Positions 54,069 through 63,579 are shown, counted from the stretch's first letter. The stretch: DNA of 64,000 bases from an uncultured Rhodobiaceae bacterium (GCA_937907245.1 CALCUM010000002.1:310001-374000); one strand, 5' to 3'. The notes: a model not told the origin generated them from the sequence alone. Made by a program: numbers and translations.

Positions 54069-55163
54069 TTAAGCCTCCACTGTGTCGAAGGTTAGGGGGG
54101 CATGGTTGATTTGGGGAAGTACGTATTTAGCAAATAAATCGCACTCGTCGCGGTGCGGATAGCCCGACAGAATAAAGCTTTCAATACCTAACTCTCGATA
54201 GGCATTGAGCTTGGCCAAAACCTGGTCTGGATCGCCTACAATAGCCGCTCCACAGCCAGAGCGCGCGCGGCCAACGCCCGTCCATAGATTATCTTCGACA
54301 TAGTCACCGCTACCGGCAGCATTGGCGGCTTCGCGCATCTCGGCTTGTCGGCGCACCCCAACCGAAGCGCTATCAAGCGAACGGTTGCGAATGTCTTCGC
54401 CAATTTTATCGTCTAGGCGACTGACCAATAGGTCGGCTGCCTCGCGCGCTTGCGCCTCGGTTTCGCGCACAATCACATGCGCCCGATAGCCATATTTCAA
54501 GGTGCGATTATAGGTCTTGGCGCGCGCCTTCATGTCGTCCAATACGGCTTTTACTTTGTCCATTGTGTCTGGCCACATAAGAAAAACATCGGCTTCGGCG
54601 GCGGCGACATCGCAGGCAGGGGGGGACAGGCCGCCAAAATAAAACGGCGGGCTTTTGCCCGAAACCGTGCCGATACGGGGCGGCTCTAAATCGAGCTGCA
54701 CGAACTCGCCATCCATTTGCACCGCTTGGCCATTTAAAAATTGGCGCAAGGCCTGCATGGTTTCGCGCGTGCGTTGATAGCGCGCGCGTCCTTCGAGGGT
54801 TTGGCCGGGAAGGTCAGACGAAATAATATTAATCGTCAGGCGCCCGTTCAACATTTGGTCGAGGGTAGCCAGTTGGCGAGCCAATTGCGGCACCCACATC
54901 TCGCCACAGCGCACGGCGACCAGCAACCGCATTTGCTCCAGCAGGGGCGCAATGCCGCCCGCAAACGCAATACTATCCATGCCGAGGGTATAACCGGAGG
55001 GCAGAAGAATATTGTCAAAACCGTTTTTATCGGCGCTCTGGGCGATGTCGCGACAATGCGGCCAGCTAGCTTTCAAGCTCGGGTCTTCCACGCCCAAAAA
55101 TTGGTAATCATCGTCGCAAAGAGCGGAAAACCAACTTATTTCAGCTTGAGGCAGGGCGGTCAT
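54069..55163 (-). CDS. SsuD-like flavin monooxygenase, candidate sulfoquinovose monooxygenase
   Basis: 364 residues of the LLM class (TIM barrel, FMNH2-dependent). Residues corresponding to the SsuD active site are conserved: Trp197 (LMWPDT), Arg227 and His229 (GYRAHVIVRE) and His337 (SGYPHRDE). SsuD cleaves alkanesulfonates to aldehyde and sulfite; the SQ monooxygenase SmoC has the same fold. Its neighbours (AKR, MocA, ROK kinase) favour a sulfosugar over an alkanesulfonate; no ssu transporter or flavin reductase is nearby. AGGAG precedes the ATG. Confidence 0.9.
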   Translation of the reverse strand: MTALPQAEISWFSALCDDDYQFLGVEDPSLKASWPHCRDIAQSADKNGFDNILLPSGYTLGMDSIAFAGGIAPLLEQMRLLVAVRCGEMWVPQLARQLATLDQMLNGRLTINIISSDLPGQTLEGRARYQRTRETMQALRQFLNGQAVQMDGEFVQLDLEPPRIGTVSGKSPPFYFGGLSPPACDVAAAEADVFLMWPDTMDKVKAVLDDMKARAKTYNRTLKYGYRAHVIVRETEAQAREAADLLVSRLDDKIGEDIRNRSLDSASVGVRRQAEMREAANAAGSGDYVEDNLWTGVGRARSGCGAAIVGDPDQVLAKLNAYRELGIESFILSGYPHRDECDLFAKYVLPQINHAPLTFDTVEA

Positions 55164-55184
55164 ATCGGCTCCTTTGACGAATGA

Positions 55185-56099
55185 TTAGGGAAGGGGCACA
55201 CCTTCAGCGGCTTCTATGAGGGCGTATATGTCCGAGCGTGTCAACGAAAGCTCGGTGGCTTTTTGCGCGGCTTTCATGCGCTCTACCGACTGCGATCCGA
55301 GGAGCGCCACGGGTTTAGAGGGATGCGCCAAAACGAAAGCGAGGGCGATGCCCGCGCGGTCTGTGGCTTCGCGGGTCGCGAGGGCGTCGAGTAATTGGCC
55401 CAACGCAGGCGCCACATCGGGCCCCATAAGGCTACCTCCGCCGAGCGGAGACCAAGCCAAAAACGCCGTATCTTGGCGCATACAGTCATCCAAAGTGCCA
55501 TCTCGCAAAGGCTGCAAATGGCTCAATGAATATTGCGACTGAACGCTAACCAGCGGCGCTTTGAGGAAATGGCGCAAGGCGTCTGTTTGGGCTTTGGTGT
55601 AATTAGAAACGCCGACCATGCCAATTTTGCCCGCTTGTACCAAACCATCTAGGGCGGCCGCGGTTTCGGCGGGATGGGTAAACATGTCTGGCCGGTGAAT
55701 TTGATACAGGTCGATAGACTCGCATTGCAGGCGCGCAAGCGATGCGTCAACGGCGCTGACTAAATAGGCGGCATTGGCGACATAAGGCACGCCAGGAATA
55801 ATGCTCCCTTTACTGGCCAGCACCATGCGGTGGCGCAAATTGGGCGTCGCGGCCAGCACTTTGCCGAGCAAAGCCTCGCTTTCGCCAAAGGCTTTGCCGC
55901 CCCAATCGAGGCCATAGACATCGGCGTTATCGATAAGCGTCATGCCGCAATCGAGCGCCGTTTCAATGCGGGTCGTAGCCTCTGCAACATCCTCACCGAC
56001 CAAGCGCCAGCAACCAAAGCCCAAAGCGCCCACCGGCTTGTCGCCCAAGAGACGAGGGGTTCCATCGACTAAATTTTGGTCTGCACCGATTGTGTTCAT
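55185..56099 (-). CDS. Aldo/keto reductase (SmoB-like candidate)
   Basis: 304 residues, TIM-barrel NADPH reductase. Catalytic tetrad: Asp57, Tyr62 (DNADVYG), Lys97 (LASKGS) and His135 (YQIHRPD). In the sulfoquinovose monooxygenase route an AKR (SmoB) reduces 6-oxo-glucose to glucose. Its ATG overlaps the MocA stop by four bases. Confidence 0.92.
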   Translation of the reverse strand: MNTIGADQNLVDGTPRLLGDKPVGALGFGCWRLVGEDVAEATTRIETALDCGMTLIDNADVYGLDWGGKAFGESEALLGKVLAATPNLRHRMVLASKGSIIPGVPYVANAAYLVSAVDASLARLQCESIDLYQIHRPDMFTHPAETAAALDGLVQAGKIGMVGVSNYTKAQTDALRHFLKAPLVSVQSQYSLSHLQPLRDGTLDDCMRQDTAFLAWSPLGGGSLMGPDVAPALGQLLDALATREATDRAGIALAFVLAHPSKPVALLGSQSVERMKAAQKATELSLTRSDIYALIEAAEGVPLP

Positions 56100-57160
56100 A
56101 GTCCTAGCTCCGTCATGTCTACGCGGCGTTTTTCGTGTGCCGCCATTTGTGCAGCGACGCCCATGGCAACGGCTCGATGGCCATCGTCGGCGCTAACCAC
56201 AACTTCGGCTTCGCCGCGAACCGCAGCCAAAAACGCTTGGTTTTGATGGTAGGTAGCGCCGGAGTGATAGCCCGCGTTTAAAATTTCTTCGGGCACGTGA
56301 ACGTCGGTTTTATCGACCGCCCATGTATCTCTATGGCCATGGGTTACTATGTTTTGCGGCAAAAGGCACTCCACCTTGGCCTTATCGCCCATGGCGGCAA
56401 GTTCTTCGGAGTGGCGCGAGCCTTCGGCGAACATGCAAAGGTCGAGCATGGCGCGGGCGCCGTTTTCGAAGTCGAACACGACATAGCCATTGTCCCAAAT
56501 ATCGGGCGTGTGGCCATCGTAACTCTCGTTCATATGGTTGACGTTTTGGCCAGCTGAGGCCACGACGCCAACGGGTTCGCTGCCAATTATCAGCCGCATC
56601 AGGTCGAAGAAATGGCAACATTTTTCTACCAATGTGCCACCCGTATTGGCATTGAAACGGTTCCAATCGTCGACTTTGGGCAGGAATGGAAACCGATGTT
56701 CCCGGATGGATAGCATATGCACTTTGCCGATATCGCCACGCTCGACGCGACCAATCATCTCGGCCAAAGCGGGTTTAAAGCGATACTCCATGCCGACTTG
56801 AAAGGTTAGCTTATCGCGCGTCACTTGCTGCATAACTTCTGTCGTGTCTGCCAATGTGGTGCAAAGCGGCTTCTCGCATAATATCGGTTTTCCAGTGCTA
56901 AGGGCGGCTCGTAATACGTCGATGTGATGAAAATTCGGCGTCGCAATAACTAGCGCATCGAGGCTGTCATCGCTGAGGAGGCTTTCATAATCATGGCTGG
57001 TGCGGGCATCTGTGTCGCTAAGCTCTAGCGCTTTGGCCAGCATGGGCGCGTTGGTATCGGCGATGGCCGCGATGCGGGCACCGTCTAACAAGTTGAAGTT
57101 TTGAATATGCTCATGGCCCATCAGCCCAGCGCCGATGAGACCAATATTTAAGTCCGTCAT
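56096..57160 (-). CDS. Gfo/Idh/MocA oxidoreductase, candidate NAD-dependent glycosidase
   Basis: 354 residues. GLIGAGLMG at 7-15 binds NAD, LCEKP at 94-98 is the usual Lys motif, and GTLVEKCCHFFDL carries the His. Sugar dehydrogenases of this family are common, but GH109 and GH188 use the same fold with tightly bound NAD for glycoside cleavage. Next to an SsuD-like enzyme and an AKR it could be a GH188-type sulfoquinovosidase. Sequence inspection alone cannot decide. Confidence 0.9.
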   Translation of the reverse strand: MTDLNIGLIGAGLMGHEHIQNFNLLDGARIAAIADTNAPMLAKALELSDTDARTSHDYESLLSDDSLDALVIATPNFHHIDVLRAALSTGKPILCEKPLCTTLADTTEVMQQVTRDKLTFQVGMEYRFKPALAEMIGRVERGDIGKVHMLSIREHRFPFLPKVDDWNRFNANTGGTLVEKCCHFFDLMRLIIGSEPVGVVASAGQNVNHMNESYDGHTPDIWDNGYVVFDFENGARAMLDLCMFAEGSRHSEELAAMGDKAKVECLLPQNIVTHGHRDTWAVDKTDVHVPEEILNAGYHSGATYHQNQAFLAAVRGEAEVVVSADDGHRAVAMGVAAQMAAHEKRRVDMTELGL

Positions 57161-57163
57161 GCG

Positions 57164-57796
57164 TTACGCTCCATCGAAGCCAGATAATTTTTTGGCGGTC
57201 GAGCTTTTGGGAACATCCTTGGTGGTTTTCCACGTGCCAAGCAGCACATCGCCAAGCCCATTGGTGATGCCCCAATTATAGTTTTCATTATGAAAATGGT
57301 GGCGCATATGCGCCTCGCGCAAACTCACGCCCCATTTGGTTATCGGCTTATAGCTTTGCGTATGGTGTGCCAAATGCGTCCATTCATAGACCAGATAATA
57401 GGCGACAGAGGTCAGCAGCGGCACCCAAACGGCCTCTTGCGGTTGGCCGAGCAGATAAATCATCAGCGCATAGCTGATATAAAGTTGGCCGAACATAAGG
57501 AGGATGGCGCTGGTGGGTGCAAATTGCAGGTCGCGGCGCTCGGGGTATAGATGATGGCCATGGTGCAGCCGAATTTGATACTCGCGCCAGAACCCCGGCT
57601 TCTCCGTAAGGTCGCGATGCAGCGTATATTTATGCGTGACCCATTCGAAAAAAGGGGCAGAGACAATCACCAAAACCGCCCACGGCCAATGCTGCCAAAG
57701 CGCCTGCGTGGTGACGATATAAAGGCTGATGGCAAAGGCCAAAAATAGCATTTGAACGCTGGTATGGGTTACATAATTACGCAAGATGTCTCGCAT
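57164..57796 (-). CDS. Sterol desaturase/fatty acid hydroxylase superfamily membrane protein
   Basis: 210 residues with several membrane helices and the eight-histidine di-iron pattern: HKYTLHR, HHGHH, HLAHH and HMRHHFH. It hydroxylates or desaturates a lipid or carotenoid. The frame opens 63 codons further upstream, over the GH3 gene, but GGAGAT before the ATG at 57796 sets the start. Three bases separate it from the MocA gene, so it heads that operon. Confidence 0.9.
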   Translation of the reverse strand: MRDILRNYVTHTSVQMLFLAFAISLYIVTTQALWQHWPWAVLVIVSAPFFEWVTHKYTLHRDLTEKPGFWREYQIRLHHGHHLYPERRDLQFAPTSAILLMFGQLYISYALMIYLLGQPQEAVWVPLLTSVAYYLVYEWTHLAHHTQSYKPITKWGVSLREAHMRHHFHNENYNWGITNGLGDVLLGTWKTTKDVPKSSTAKKLSGFDGA

Positions 57797-57934
57797 CTGG
57801 TATCTCCGATTAGGGGCCCAAGCTGGCTCCAGATGGCACGATAGCTGTCTTGGAGGCTTGGCTTGTGTCTCATATAGGCCTCGCCTAAACTGACGCCAAA
57901 CGCTAGGCTTTTCAAGTAATTTAGGGGTGACAGA

Positions 57935-60340
57935 ATGAAACAACCATCGGAATTTGCAGGCAAAGCCCAAAAGCTCGTCGCCCAAATGTCTATCGAGGCC
58001 AAGGCCTCGCTGATGTCTGGCTCTAGTTTTTGGGATTTACAGCCCGTTGAAGAATTTGGACTTGGCAAAGTCATGGTGTCCGATGGCCCGCATGGGCTTC
58101 GCAAACAAGGCGCCAAGTCAGACCACATGGGGTTAAGCGCTGCCGTTCCCGCCACCTGTTTCCCCACAGCCGTTACCTTGGCATCGAGCTGGGACGTTGC
58201 GTTAATACGCGAGGTTGGCGCGGCCATTGGGCGCGAATGTATGGCCGAGAGTGTGTCGGTTTTGCTGGCACCCGGTGTCAACATTAAGCGCAGCCCCTTA
58301 TGCGGCCGCAATTTTGAATATTACTCAGAAGATCCTTATCAAGCCGGTGAGATGGCCAGCGCTTTTGTGGGCGGTGTGCAGTCGACGGGCGTAGGCACCA
58401 GCTTGAAACATTTTGCCGTCAACAACCAAGAAGCCCAACGCATGGTGGTCGACACGTTGGTCGACCCGCGCAGTCTATTTGAAATTTATCTACCGGCCTT
58501 TGAGACGACAGTAAAGCAAGTTCAGCCTTGGACGCTGATGTGCGCCTATAACCGTTTCAATGGCGTTTATTGTTCTGAGAACGAAACCTTGCTGACCGAT
58601 ATTTTGCGCGATCGTTGGGGGTTTAAGGGCTTGGTGGTGACCGATTGGGGCGCGGTGAACGACCGCGTGCGCGGCGTGGCCGCTGGCTTGGAATTGGAAA
58701 TGCCAAGCACGGGCGGGGTTAATGACCGCCAAGTCGCGGCTGCCGTGCAAGAGGGGCGGCTGCAGGAGGCGCATCTTGACCGCGCTGCGTCGCGTGTCAC
58801 GGAGCTTATTCTGGCGGCCCAAAATAACGCCACCGCTTTAGAGGTAGATTTTAAAGCCCATCATGCCTTGGCCCGAAAGGCGGCTGCCGAGGGTGCGGTA
58901 TTATTGAAGAACGAAGCCAATGTGTTGCCGCTGACGCCCAAGGACAGCGTGGCTTTGATTGGGGCTTTTGCCAAGACGCCGCGCTATCAAGGCGCCGGTA
59001 GTTCGCAAGTCAACGCCACCCAAATAGACACGCCGCTAGCGCTTTGGCGAGAAAAACTAGGCGAAGAAAACGTCACTTATGCGCAAGGCTTTGATGCCGA
59101 ATTAGCGACAGAAGATAAGGCGCTCATTGAAGAAGCCGTAGCGCTTGCCAAGCAAGCCAAAGTAGCGATTGTGATGGCGGGTCTGCCGCCTTTGTTTGAA
59201 GCGGAAGGGTTTGACCGCGCGCATTTGCGCCAGCCCGCCCAAATTGAAAACCTCATCGAGGCCGTGGCTGCGGCCAACCCCAATACCGTGGTGGTCTTGT
59301 CGAATGGCGCGCCGATTGAAATGCCTTGGATTGACGCGACCCCAGCTGTGCTGGAAATCTATTTGGCAGGTCAGGCTGGCGCAGGGGCGCTCGTCGACTT
59401 GGTGTATGGCGAGGTAAACCCAAGCGGAAAATTGGCCGAGACGTTTCCGTTGCATTTGGAAGATAGTCCGAGCCAGCAGAATTTCGCGACGCATCCTCGC
59501 CAATTGGTATATCGCGAAGGGCTAAATGTTGGCTATCGCTATTTCACCAGCCATGATGTGCCTGTGCTTTTTCCGTTTGGTCATGGCCTCAGCTACACAA
59601 AATTTACCTATAGCGATGCGCAAGTCCTCTCGCCGTGGTCGCCAGACAGCGAGCAAATAAGCGTGTCGGTGAAAGTGTCCAATTCTGGAACCCTAGCGGG
59701 TGCGGAAGTAGTGCAAATCTATGTGCGCGATGTAGAAAGCATCCCGTATCGGCCAGACCGCGAGCTGAAAGCGTTTCAAAAAATCACTCTGCAAGCGGGC
59801 GAAACCCGAGAGTTGGAGTTCACGCTAGCGCGTCGTGCTTTTGCCTATTTTGATATTGAGCTAGACGATTTCGATGTCGAGCCAGGCGCGTTTGATATTT
59901 TGTTTGCGGCCTCGGCCACCGATATTCGCCAAACCCTGCGCGTCGATTTGCCAGCCGGCTCGCAACGTAATTCGTCCCCCTTGGCCGAGGCGCCTTATGT
60001 GGTGATGGAGGACGCGCAACTTTCCGCCTTGGGCGTGCATGTGCCAAAAGCCGACGCGATTAAGCCCTATCATGCCAATTCTACCTTGGCCGATATTCGC
60101 TACCATTGGCTGGGCAAGCGCGTGGCGGCGGCCGCGATGGATATGGCCAGTGCCGCATTGGGGCAAGGCAAAGACACGCCGGTGGCGATTAAAATGCGCG
60201 AGGAAATGATTATGTCGATGCGCTTGATTACCGTCAGCAATATGTCGGCGGGCGCCTTGGCGGGCAAACGTTTCGAGTTATTATTGCTCGCGTTAAACAA
60301 TCGCTGGCTGCGCTTAGTGTGGCGCTTGATACGGCCTTAA
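57935..60340 (+). CDS. GH3 family beta-glucosidase-like enzyme
   Basis: 801 residues. N-domain with SDGPHGLR (Asp50), LKHFAVNNQE and the nucleophile Asp237 in VVTDWGA. The second (alpha/beta sandwich) and FnIII-like domains follow, and the last about 110 residues resemble the extension of some bacterial enzymes. There is no signal peptide, so it works in the cytoplasm on imported glycosides. It is divergent from the MocA/AKR cluster. Its stop shares a TTAA with the convergent gene. Confidence 0.93.
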   Translation: MKQPSEFAGKAQKLVAQMSIEAKASLMSGSSFWDLQPVEEFGLGKVMVSDGPHGLRKQGAKSDHMGLSAAVPATCFPTAVTLASSWDVALIREVGAAIGRECMAESVSVLLAPGVNIKRSPLCGRNFEYYSEDPYQAGEMASAFVGGVQSTGVGTSLKHFAVNNQEAQRMVVDTLVDPRSLFEIYLPAFETTVKQVQPWTLMCAYNRFNGVYCSENETLLTDILRDRWGFKGLVVTDWGAVNDRVRGVAAGLELEMPSTGGVNDRQVAAAVQEGRLQEAHLDRAASRVTELILAAQNNATALEVDFKAHHALARKAAAEGAVLLKNEANVLPLTPKDSVALIGAFAKTPRYQGAGSSQVNATQIDTPLALWREKLGEENVTYAQGFDAELATEDKALIEEAVALAKQAKVAIVMAGLPPLFEAEGFDRAHLRQPAQIENLIEAVAAANPNTVVVLSNGAPIEMPWIDATPAVLEIYLAGQAGAGALVDLVYGEVNPSGKLAETFPLHLEDSPSQQNFATHPRQLVYREGLNVGYRYFTSHDVPVLFPFGHGLSYTKFTYSDAQVLSPWSPDSEQISVSVKVSNSGTLAGAEVVQIYVRDVESIPYRPDRELKAFQKITLQAGETRELEFTLARRAFAYFDIELDDFDVEPGAFDILFAASATDIRQTLRVDLPAGSQRNSSPLAEAPYVVMEDAQLSALGVHVPKADAIKPYHANSTLADIRYHWLGKRVAAAAMDMASAALGQGKDTPVAIKMREEMIMSMRLITVSNMSAGALAGKRFELLLLALNNRWLRLVWRLIRP

Positions 60341-62316
60341 TCGCGCAAATCTAACCACTGCACTTGCTTCGGCGTCAGCTGAATATCGGCGGCGCGCAAA
60401 CTGTCTTGCAATTGCATGGGCGTGCGCGGGCCGATGATGGCGAAACACGGAAATGGCTGGCGTAAGACATAAGCCAAAGCGATTTGTAGCGCGTTAACGC
60501 CTAGGTTTTCAGCCAGCTCAAAGGCGCGGCGGCGGCGCTCTAGGTTTTCATCCGAGCCCCAGACGCGGTTCATTTCTTCATCGCTCGGGTCGGCGCCGTG
60601 GCGGGTGGCGGCAAGGCCGGTGGCTTCCCAATCGAGGAAAAATCCGCGGGCTTGGGCTGACCAAGGCAGCAGCGCCATATTGTTTTTTGTGTGCCAGTCG
60701 CGAAACACATCTGTGGAGCTGGCCAAGCAGCCCGGCCAGACAGGGGTTTGCATGCGCGCCAGAGAAAAATTATTCGACAATAGCGAGAAGCCTTGCAGGC
60801 CATTGGCATCAGCATAAGCATTGGCTTCGTCGATGCGCTCTGCGGTCCAATTGGAGCCACCAAATTGATGGATACGCCCCGCACGGACTTCGCGGTTGAG
60901 CACGTCTATCCATTCGGATACGGGCACATTGGGGTCGTCGCGGTGCAGGCAATAGAGGTCTAGATAATGGGTCTGGAGGCGCTCCAGCGAAATATCCAAT
61001 TGCTGTGACACCGCATCAGGTGTGCAATCTGGCGTGTGCGCGCCCTTGGATAAAACCACCAAGTCATCGCGCAAGCCACGTGCGGCCATCCATTCGCCAA
61101 GTAGGGCCTCGGAGTGCCCGTCGGAATAAATAAAAGCCGTGTCGAAACAATTGCCGCCCGCTTCCACAAAAGCATCGGCCATGGCGGCCATTGTCGGCGC
61201 GTCAATTTGATTGTCGGTGCCCAGCACTAATTTCGATACGGGTTTGGCCAAGTCGCCCAAAGCGGCGGTTTCCAGTTTGGCGTGCGCGCCTAGGCGTACG
61301 GTTTTTCCGTGAAAGCCCATGGGGCCCAATGTGTCGGCGGCATAAATAACGCCGCCGGCCTCGCGCCATCGATCCATCCAATAGGCGGTGTTTATGCTGA
61401 AATCGGGTGTCACCAAATCGGAAGTTTTGGCCCCGCGCGCCAGCAATTCGCCCATATGGTCTGCCTCCATGGCGTAGAGGGGACGTGGCTCGTCGCTAGT
61501 GTGAACGGTCTCCACGCCGGCCGCATCGGTAATAGAAATGTGATTATTCTCAGGCCCGGGATGCCAAGGCTGGGTAATTTTTAAAGTGCCAGTCTCGCCT
61601 TCAACCGTAATGTGCCAGTCTAAATTCGTATCGATAGCGCAATGAAGATGTGCGTCAAACCCGTCATAGGCAAGGCTTGCTTTGGCTTCGGCATCGGCGC
61701 CACTAGGGGCCAATCTAGCTTCGCCGGTCAATCCGCTGGGCTCGCCGAGGAAATAGCGCGCTGCCGTGAGGGGGTAAATGCCAATATCCAGAATGCCGCC
61801 GCCCGCGCGCTCGATATCATAAAGGCGATGCTCTGGCGTGAAGGGGAAAGCAAACCCAAACGAGGAGCTGAAGCCTGTGATCGTGCCAATGGCATCTTCC
61901 TCAATCAGCTTTTTGGCCAAATGCATGCGGGGATGCATAAGATACATCAGCGCCTCGACCAGCAGGGTACTTTTGCGCGCCGCTTCGCCATAAATATTCA
62001 AAACTTGCCCTTGGTTGAGCCCAAGCGGTTTTTCGCATAGCACAGCTTTACCCGCAGCCAGCGCTTTATGGCTCCAAGCCACATGGCTGTCATGGGGGGT
62101 GGCAATATAGACGGCATCAATGTCTTGGCGCGCAAGCAGTGCGTCATAATCGGATGGTGTGCCGCCATGGGTGTCGCAAAAAGCCTGCGCTTTATTTTTG
62201 TCGCGGCTGGCGACGCCAGCTAAAACGCCTGTGTGGCTGTGGGGTAAGTCAGTAGCAAATTGCGTAGCAATGCTGCCAGTGGCAAGAATGCCCCAGCGGA
62301 TTTTCGATGATGACAC
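60337..62316 (-). CDS. Fused Gfo/Idh/MocA oxidoreductase and aldo/keto reductase
   Basis: 659 residues with two complete enzymes. The N-half (about 1-330) is MocA-like: ILATGSIATQFA near 9-20 and VLCEKPLG near 92-99. The C-half (about 340-659) is an AKR: LVLGTDNQID, CFDTAFIYSDG (Asp/Tyr), VVLSKGAH (Lys) and YCLHRDDPN (His). Both parts look intact. The frame is single, with no break. Two consecutive redox steps on one sugar may be channelled. It lies 15 bases after the CYP153 gene. Confidence 0.92.
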   Translation of the reverse strand: MSSSKIRWGILATGSIATQFATDLPHSHTGVLAGVASRDKNKAQAFCDTHGGTPSDYDALLARQDIDAVYIATPHDSHVAWSHKALAAGKAVLCEKPLGLNQGQVLNIYGEAARKSTLLVEALMYLMHPRMHLAKKLIEEDAIGTITGFSSSFGFAFPFTPEHRLYDIERAGGGILDIGIYPLTAARYFLGEPSGLTGEARLAPSGADAEAKASLAYDGFDAHLHCAIDTNLDWHITVEGETGTLKITQPWHPGPENNHISITDAAGVETVHTSDEPRPLYAMEADHMGELLARGAKTSDLVTPDFSINTAYWMDRWREAGGVIYAADTLGPMGFHGKTVRLGAHAKLETAALGDLAKPVSKLVLGTDNQIDAPTMAAMADAFVEAGGNCFDTAFIYSDGHSEALLGEWMAARGLRDDLVVLSKGAHTPDCTPDAVSQQLDISLERLQTHYLDLYCLHRDDPNVPVSEWIDVLNREVRAGRIHQFGGSNWTAERIDEANAYADANGLQGFSLLSNNFSLARMQTPVWPGCLASSTDVFRDWHTKNNMALLPWSAQARGFFLDWEATGLAATRHGADPSDEEMNRVWGSDENLERRRRAFELAENLGVNALQIALAYVLRQPFPCFAIIGPRTPMQLQDSLRAADIQLTPKQVQWLDLRD

Positions 62317-62331
62317 AGGTAACTCCTTCGT

Positions 62332-63579
62332 TTAACGACGAGTTACTTTTACAATCATTTCTGAGTAGCCGTTAACAAAATGTGAGCTGACGCGAACAGG
62401 GTCTTTCACGATTTCAATTTTCTCAAATTTCTCGATAATTTGTTGCCAAAGAATGCGCAGCTGAAGCTCCGCAACGCGCAGCCCCATGCACCGGTGAATG
62501 CCAAACCCAAAAGACAAATGGCTTTTGCCGTTCGGGCGGTCGAACTTCACCACACGCGGGTCTTCAAACACATCTTCATCATGGTTTCCCGAATAATACC
62601 ACATGACAACTTTATCGCCTTTTTTGATGGTCTTGCCGTGCATCTCCACATCTTCTAGCGCGGTGCGCCGCATGTGCGACAGGGGGGTCTGCCAACGAAT
62701 AACTTCAGCCACCATAGTATCGATCAGCGTTGGGTCTTCCCATAATTTGGCGAATTCGTCCGGATATTGGTTCCAAGCATTAATGCTGGCTGACATAGAG
62801 TTGCGCGTTGTGTCGTTGCCGCCCACAATCAGCAAAATCAAATTTCCGAGGAAATTCATCGGGTCCATGTCTTTGGTGTTTGGGTCGCGAGCTAGCATCG
62901 AAACAAGGTCAAAGTTCGGCGCGCCATTAGCGCGGCTCTCGCGTAATTTGGTGAAATATTCGAGGCATTCCATTAGGCCTTCGACACGCTTTTCATGGCC
63001 TGGAAAATGGTCGGCCCCCTCCGTGGAGGTGGCAATGTCAGACCAATAGGTAAGCAGGTGGCGTTCTTCGAAAGGAAAGTCGAAGAGGGTCGCCAACATT
63101 TGTGTCGTCAGTTCGATAGAAACAGTATCGACCCAGTTGAACGCTTCGCCTTCGGGCAAACTGTCAAGAATATCGCTTGTGCGTTGTGCGATGGTTTCTT
63201 TGAAGCTATCGAGGGCAGGCGGCGAGGCAATGGGCTGCACGGACTTGCGGATAGGCGCATGGTCGGGTTGGTCTTTCGTGATGAAAGCAGAAATCTCGAC
63301 GCCTTCGACGGGCGGGCGAACAATATTATCATCAATTTGAATGCCGCCGAATTGGTCAGAAGACGAAAACCGCTTGTGGTCTGTGTCAATGGCTATGCAA
63401 TCTTCGTAGCGGGTAATCGACCACATGGGGCCAAAGGTCGGGTCATCGAAAAAATGAACTGGGTCCTTTTCGCGTAAGCGTTTGAAGAGGTCTAAGACAT
63501 TTTCATCGGTATATAGCTCGGGCCGAGCTGGGTTGATTTCGTCCAGCGGAATGTCGTCTGTTTTAATTGCCTGGCTCAT
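62332..63579 (-). CDS. CYP153-type cytochrome P450
   Basis: 415 residues, soluble class I P450. GGNDTTRNS of the I-helix is characteristic of CYP153 (terminal alkane/fatty acid hydroxylases), ExxR lies in its K-helix region (VIRWQTPLSHMRRTA nearby) and the heme Cys364 is in FGFGIHRCMG. It needs a ferredoxin and ferredoxin reductase, neither of which is in the window. GGGAGAG precedes the ATG. Confidence 0.93.
   Translation of the reverse strand: MSQAIKTDDIPLDEINPARPELYTDENVLDLFKRLREKDPVHFFDDPTFGPMWSITRYEDCIAIDTDHKRFSSSDQFGGIQIDDNIVRPPVEGVEISAFITKDQPDHAPIRKSVQPIASPPALDSFKETIAQRTSDILDSLPEGEAFNWVDTVSIELTTQMLATLFDFPFEERHLLTYWSDIATSTEGADHFPGHEKRVEGLMECLEYFTKLRESRANGAPNFDLVSMLARDPNTKDMDPMNFLGNLILLIVGGNDTTRNSMSASINAWNQYPDEFAKLWEDPTLIDTMVAEVIRWQTPLSHMRRTALEDVEMHGKTIKKGDKVVMWYYSGNHDEDVFEDPRVVKFDRPNGKSHLSFGFGIHRCMGLRVAELQLRILWQQIIEKFEKIEIVKDPVRVSSHFVNGYSEMIVKVTRR

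Noticed and set aside
55185-62316. MocA/AKR genes at 55185-57160 and the MocA-AKR fusion as a recent duplication
   Set aside because: The two MocA and the two AKR sequences differ in most positions I compared by eye, so a recent duplication is not supported.
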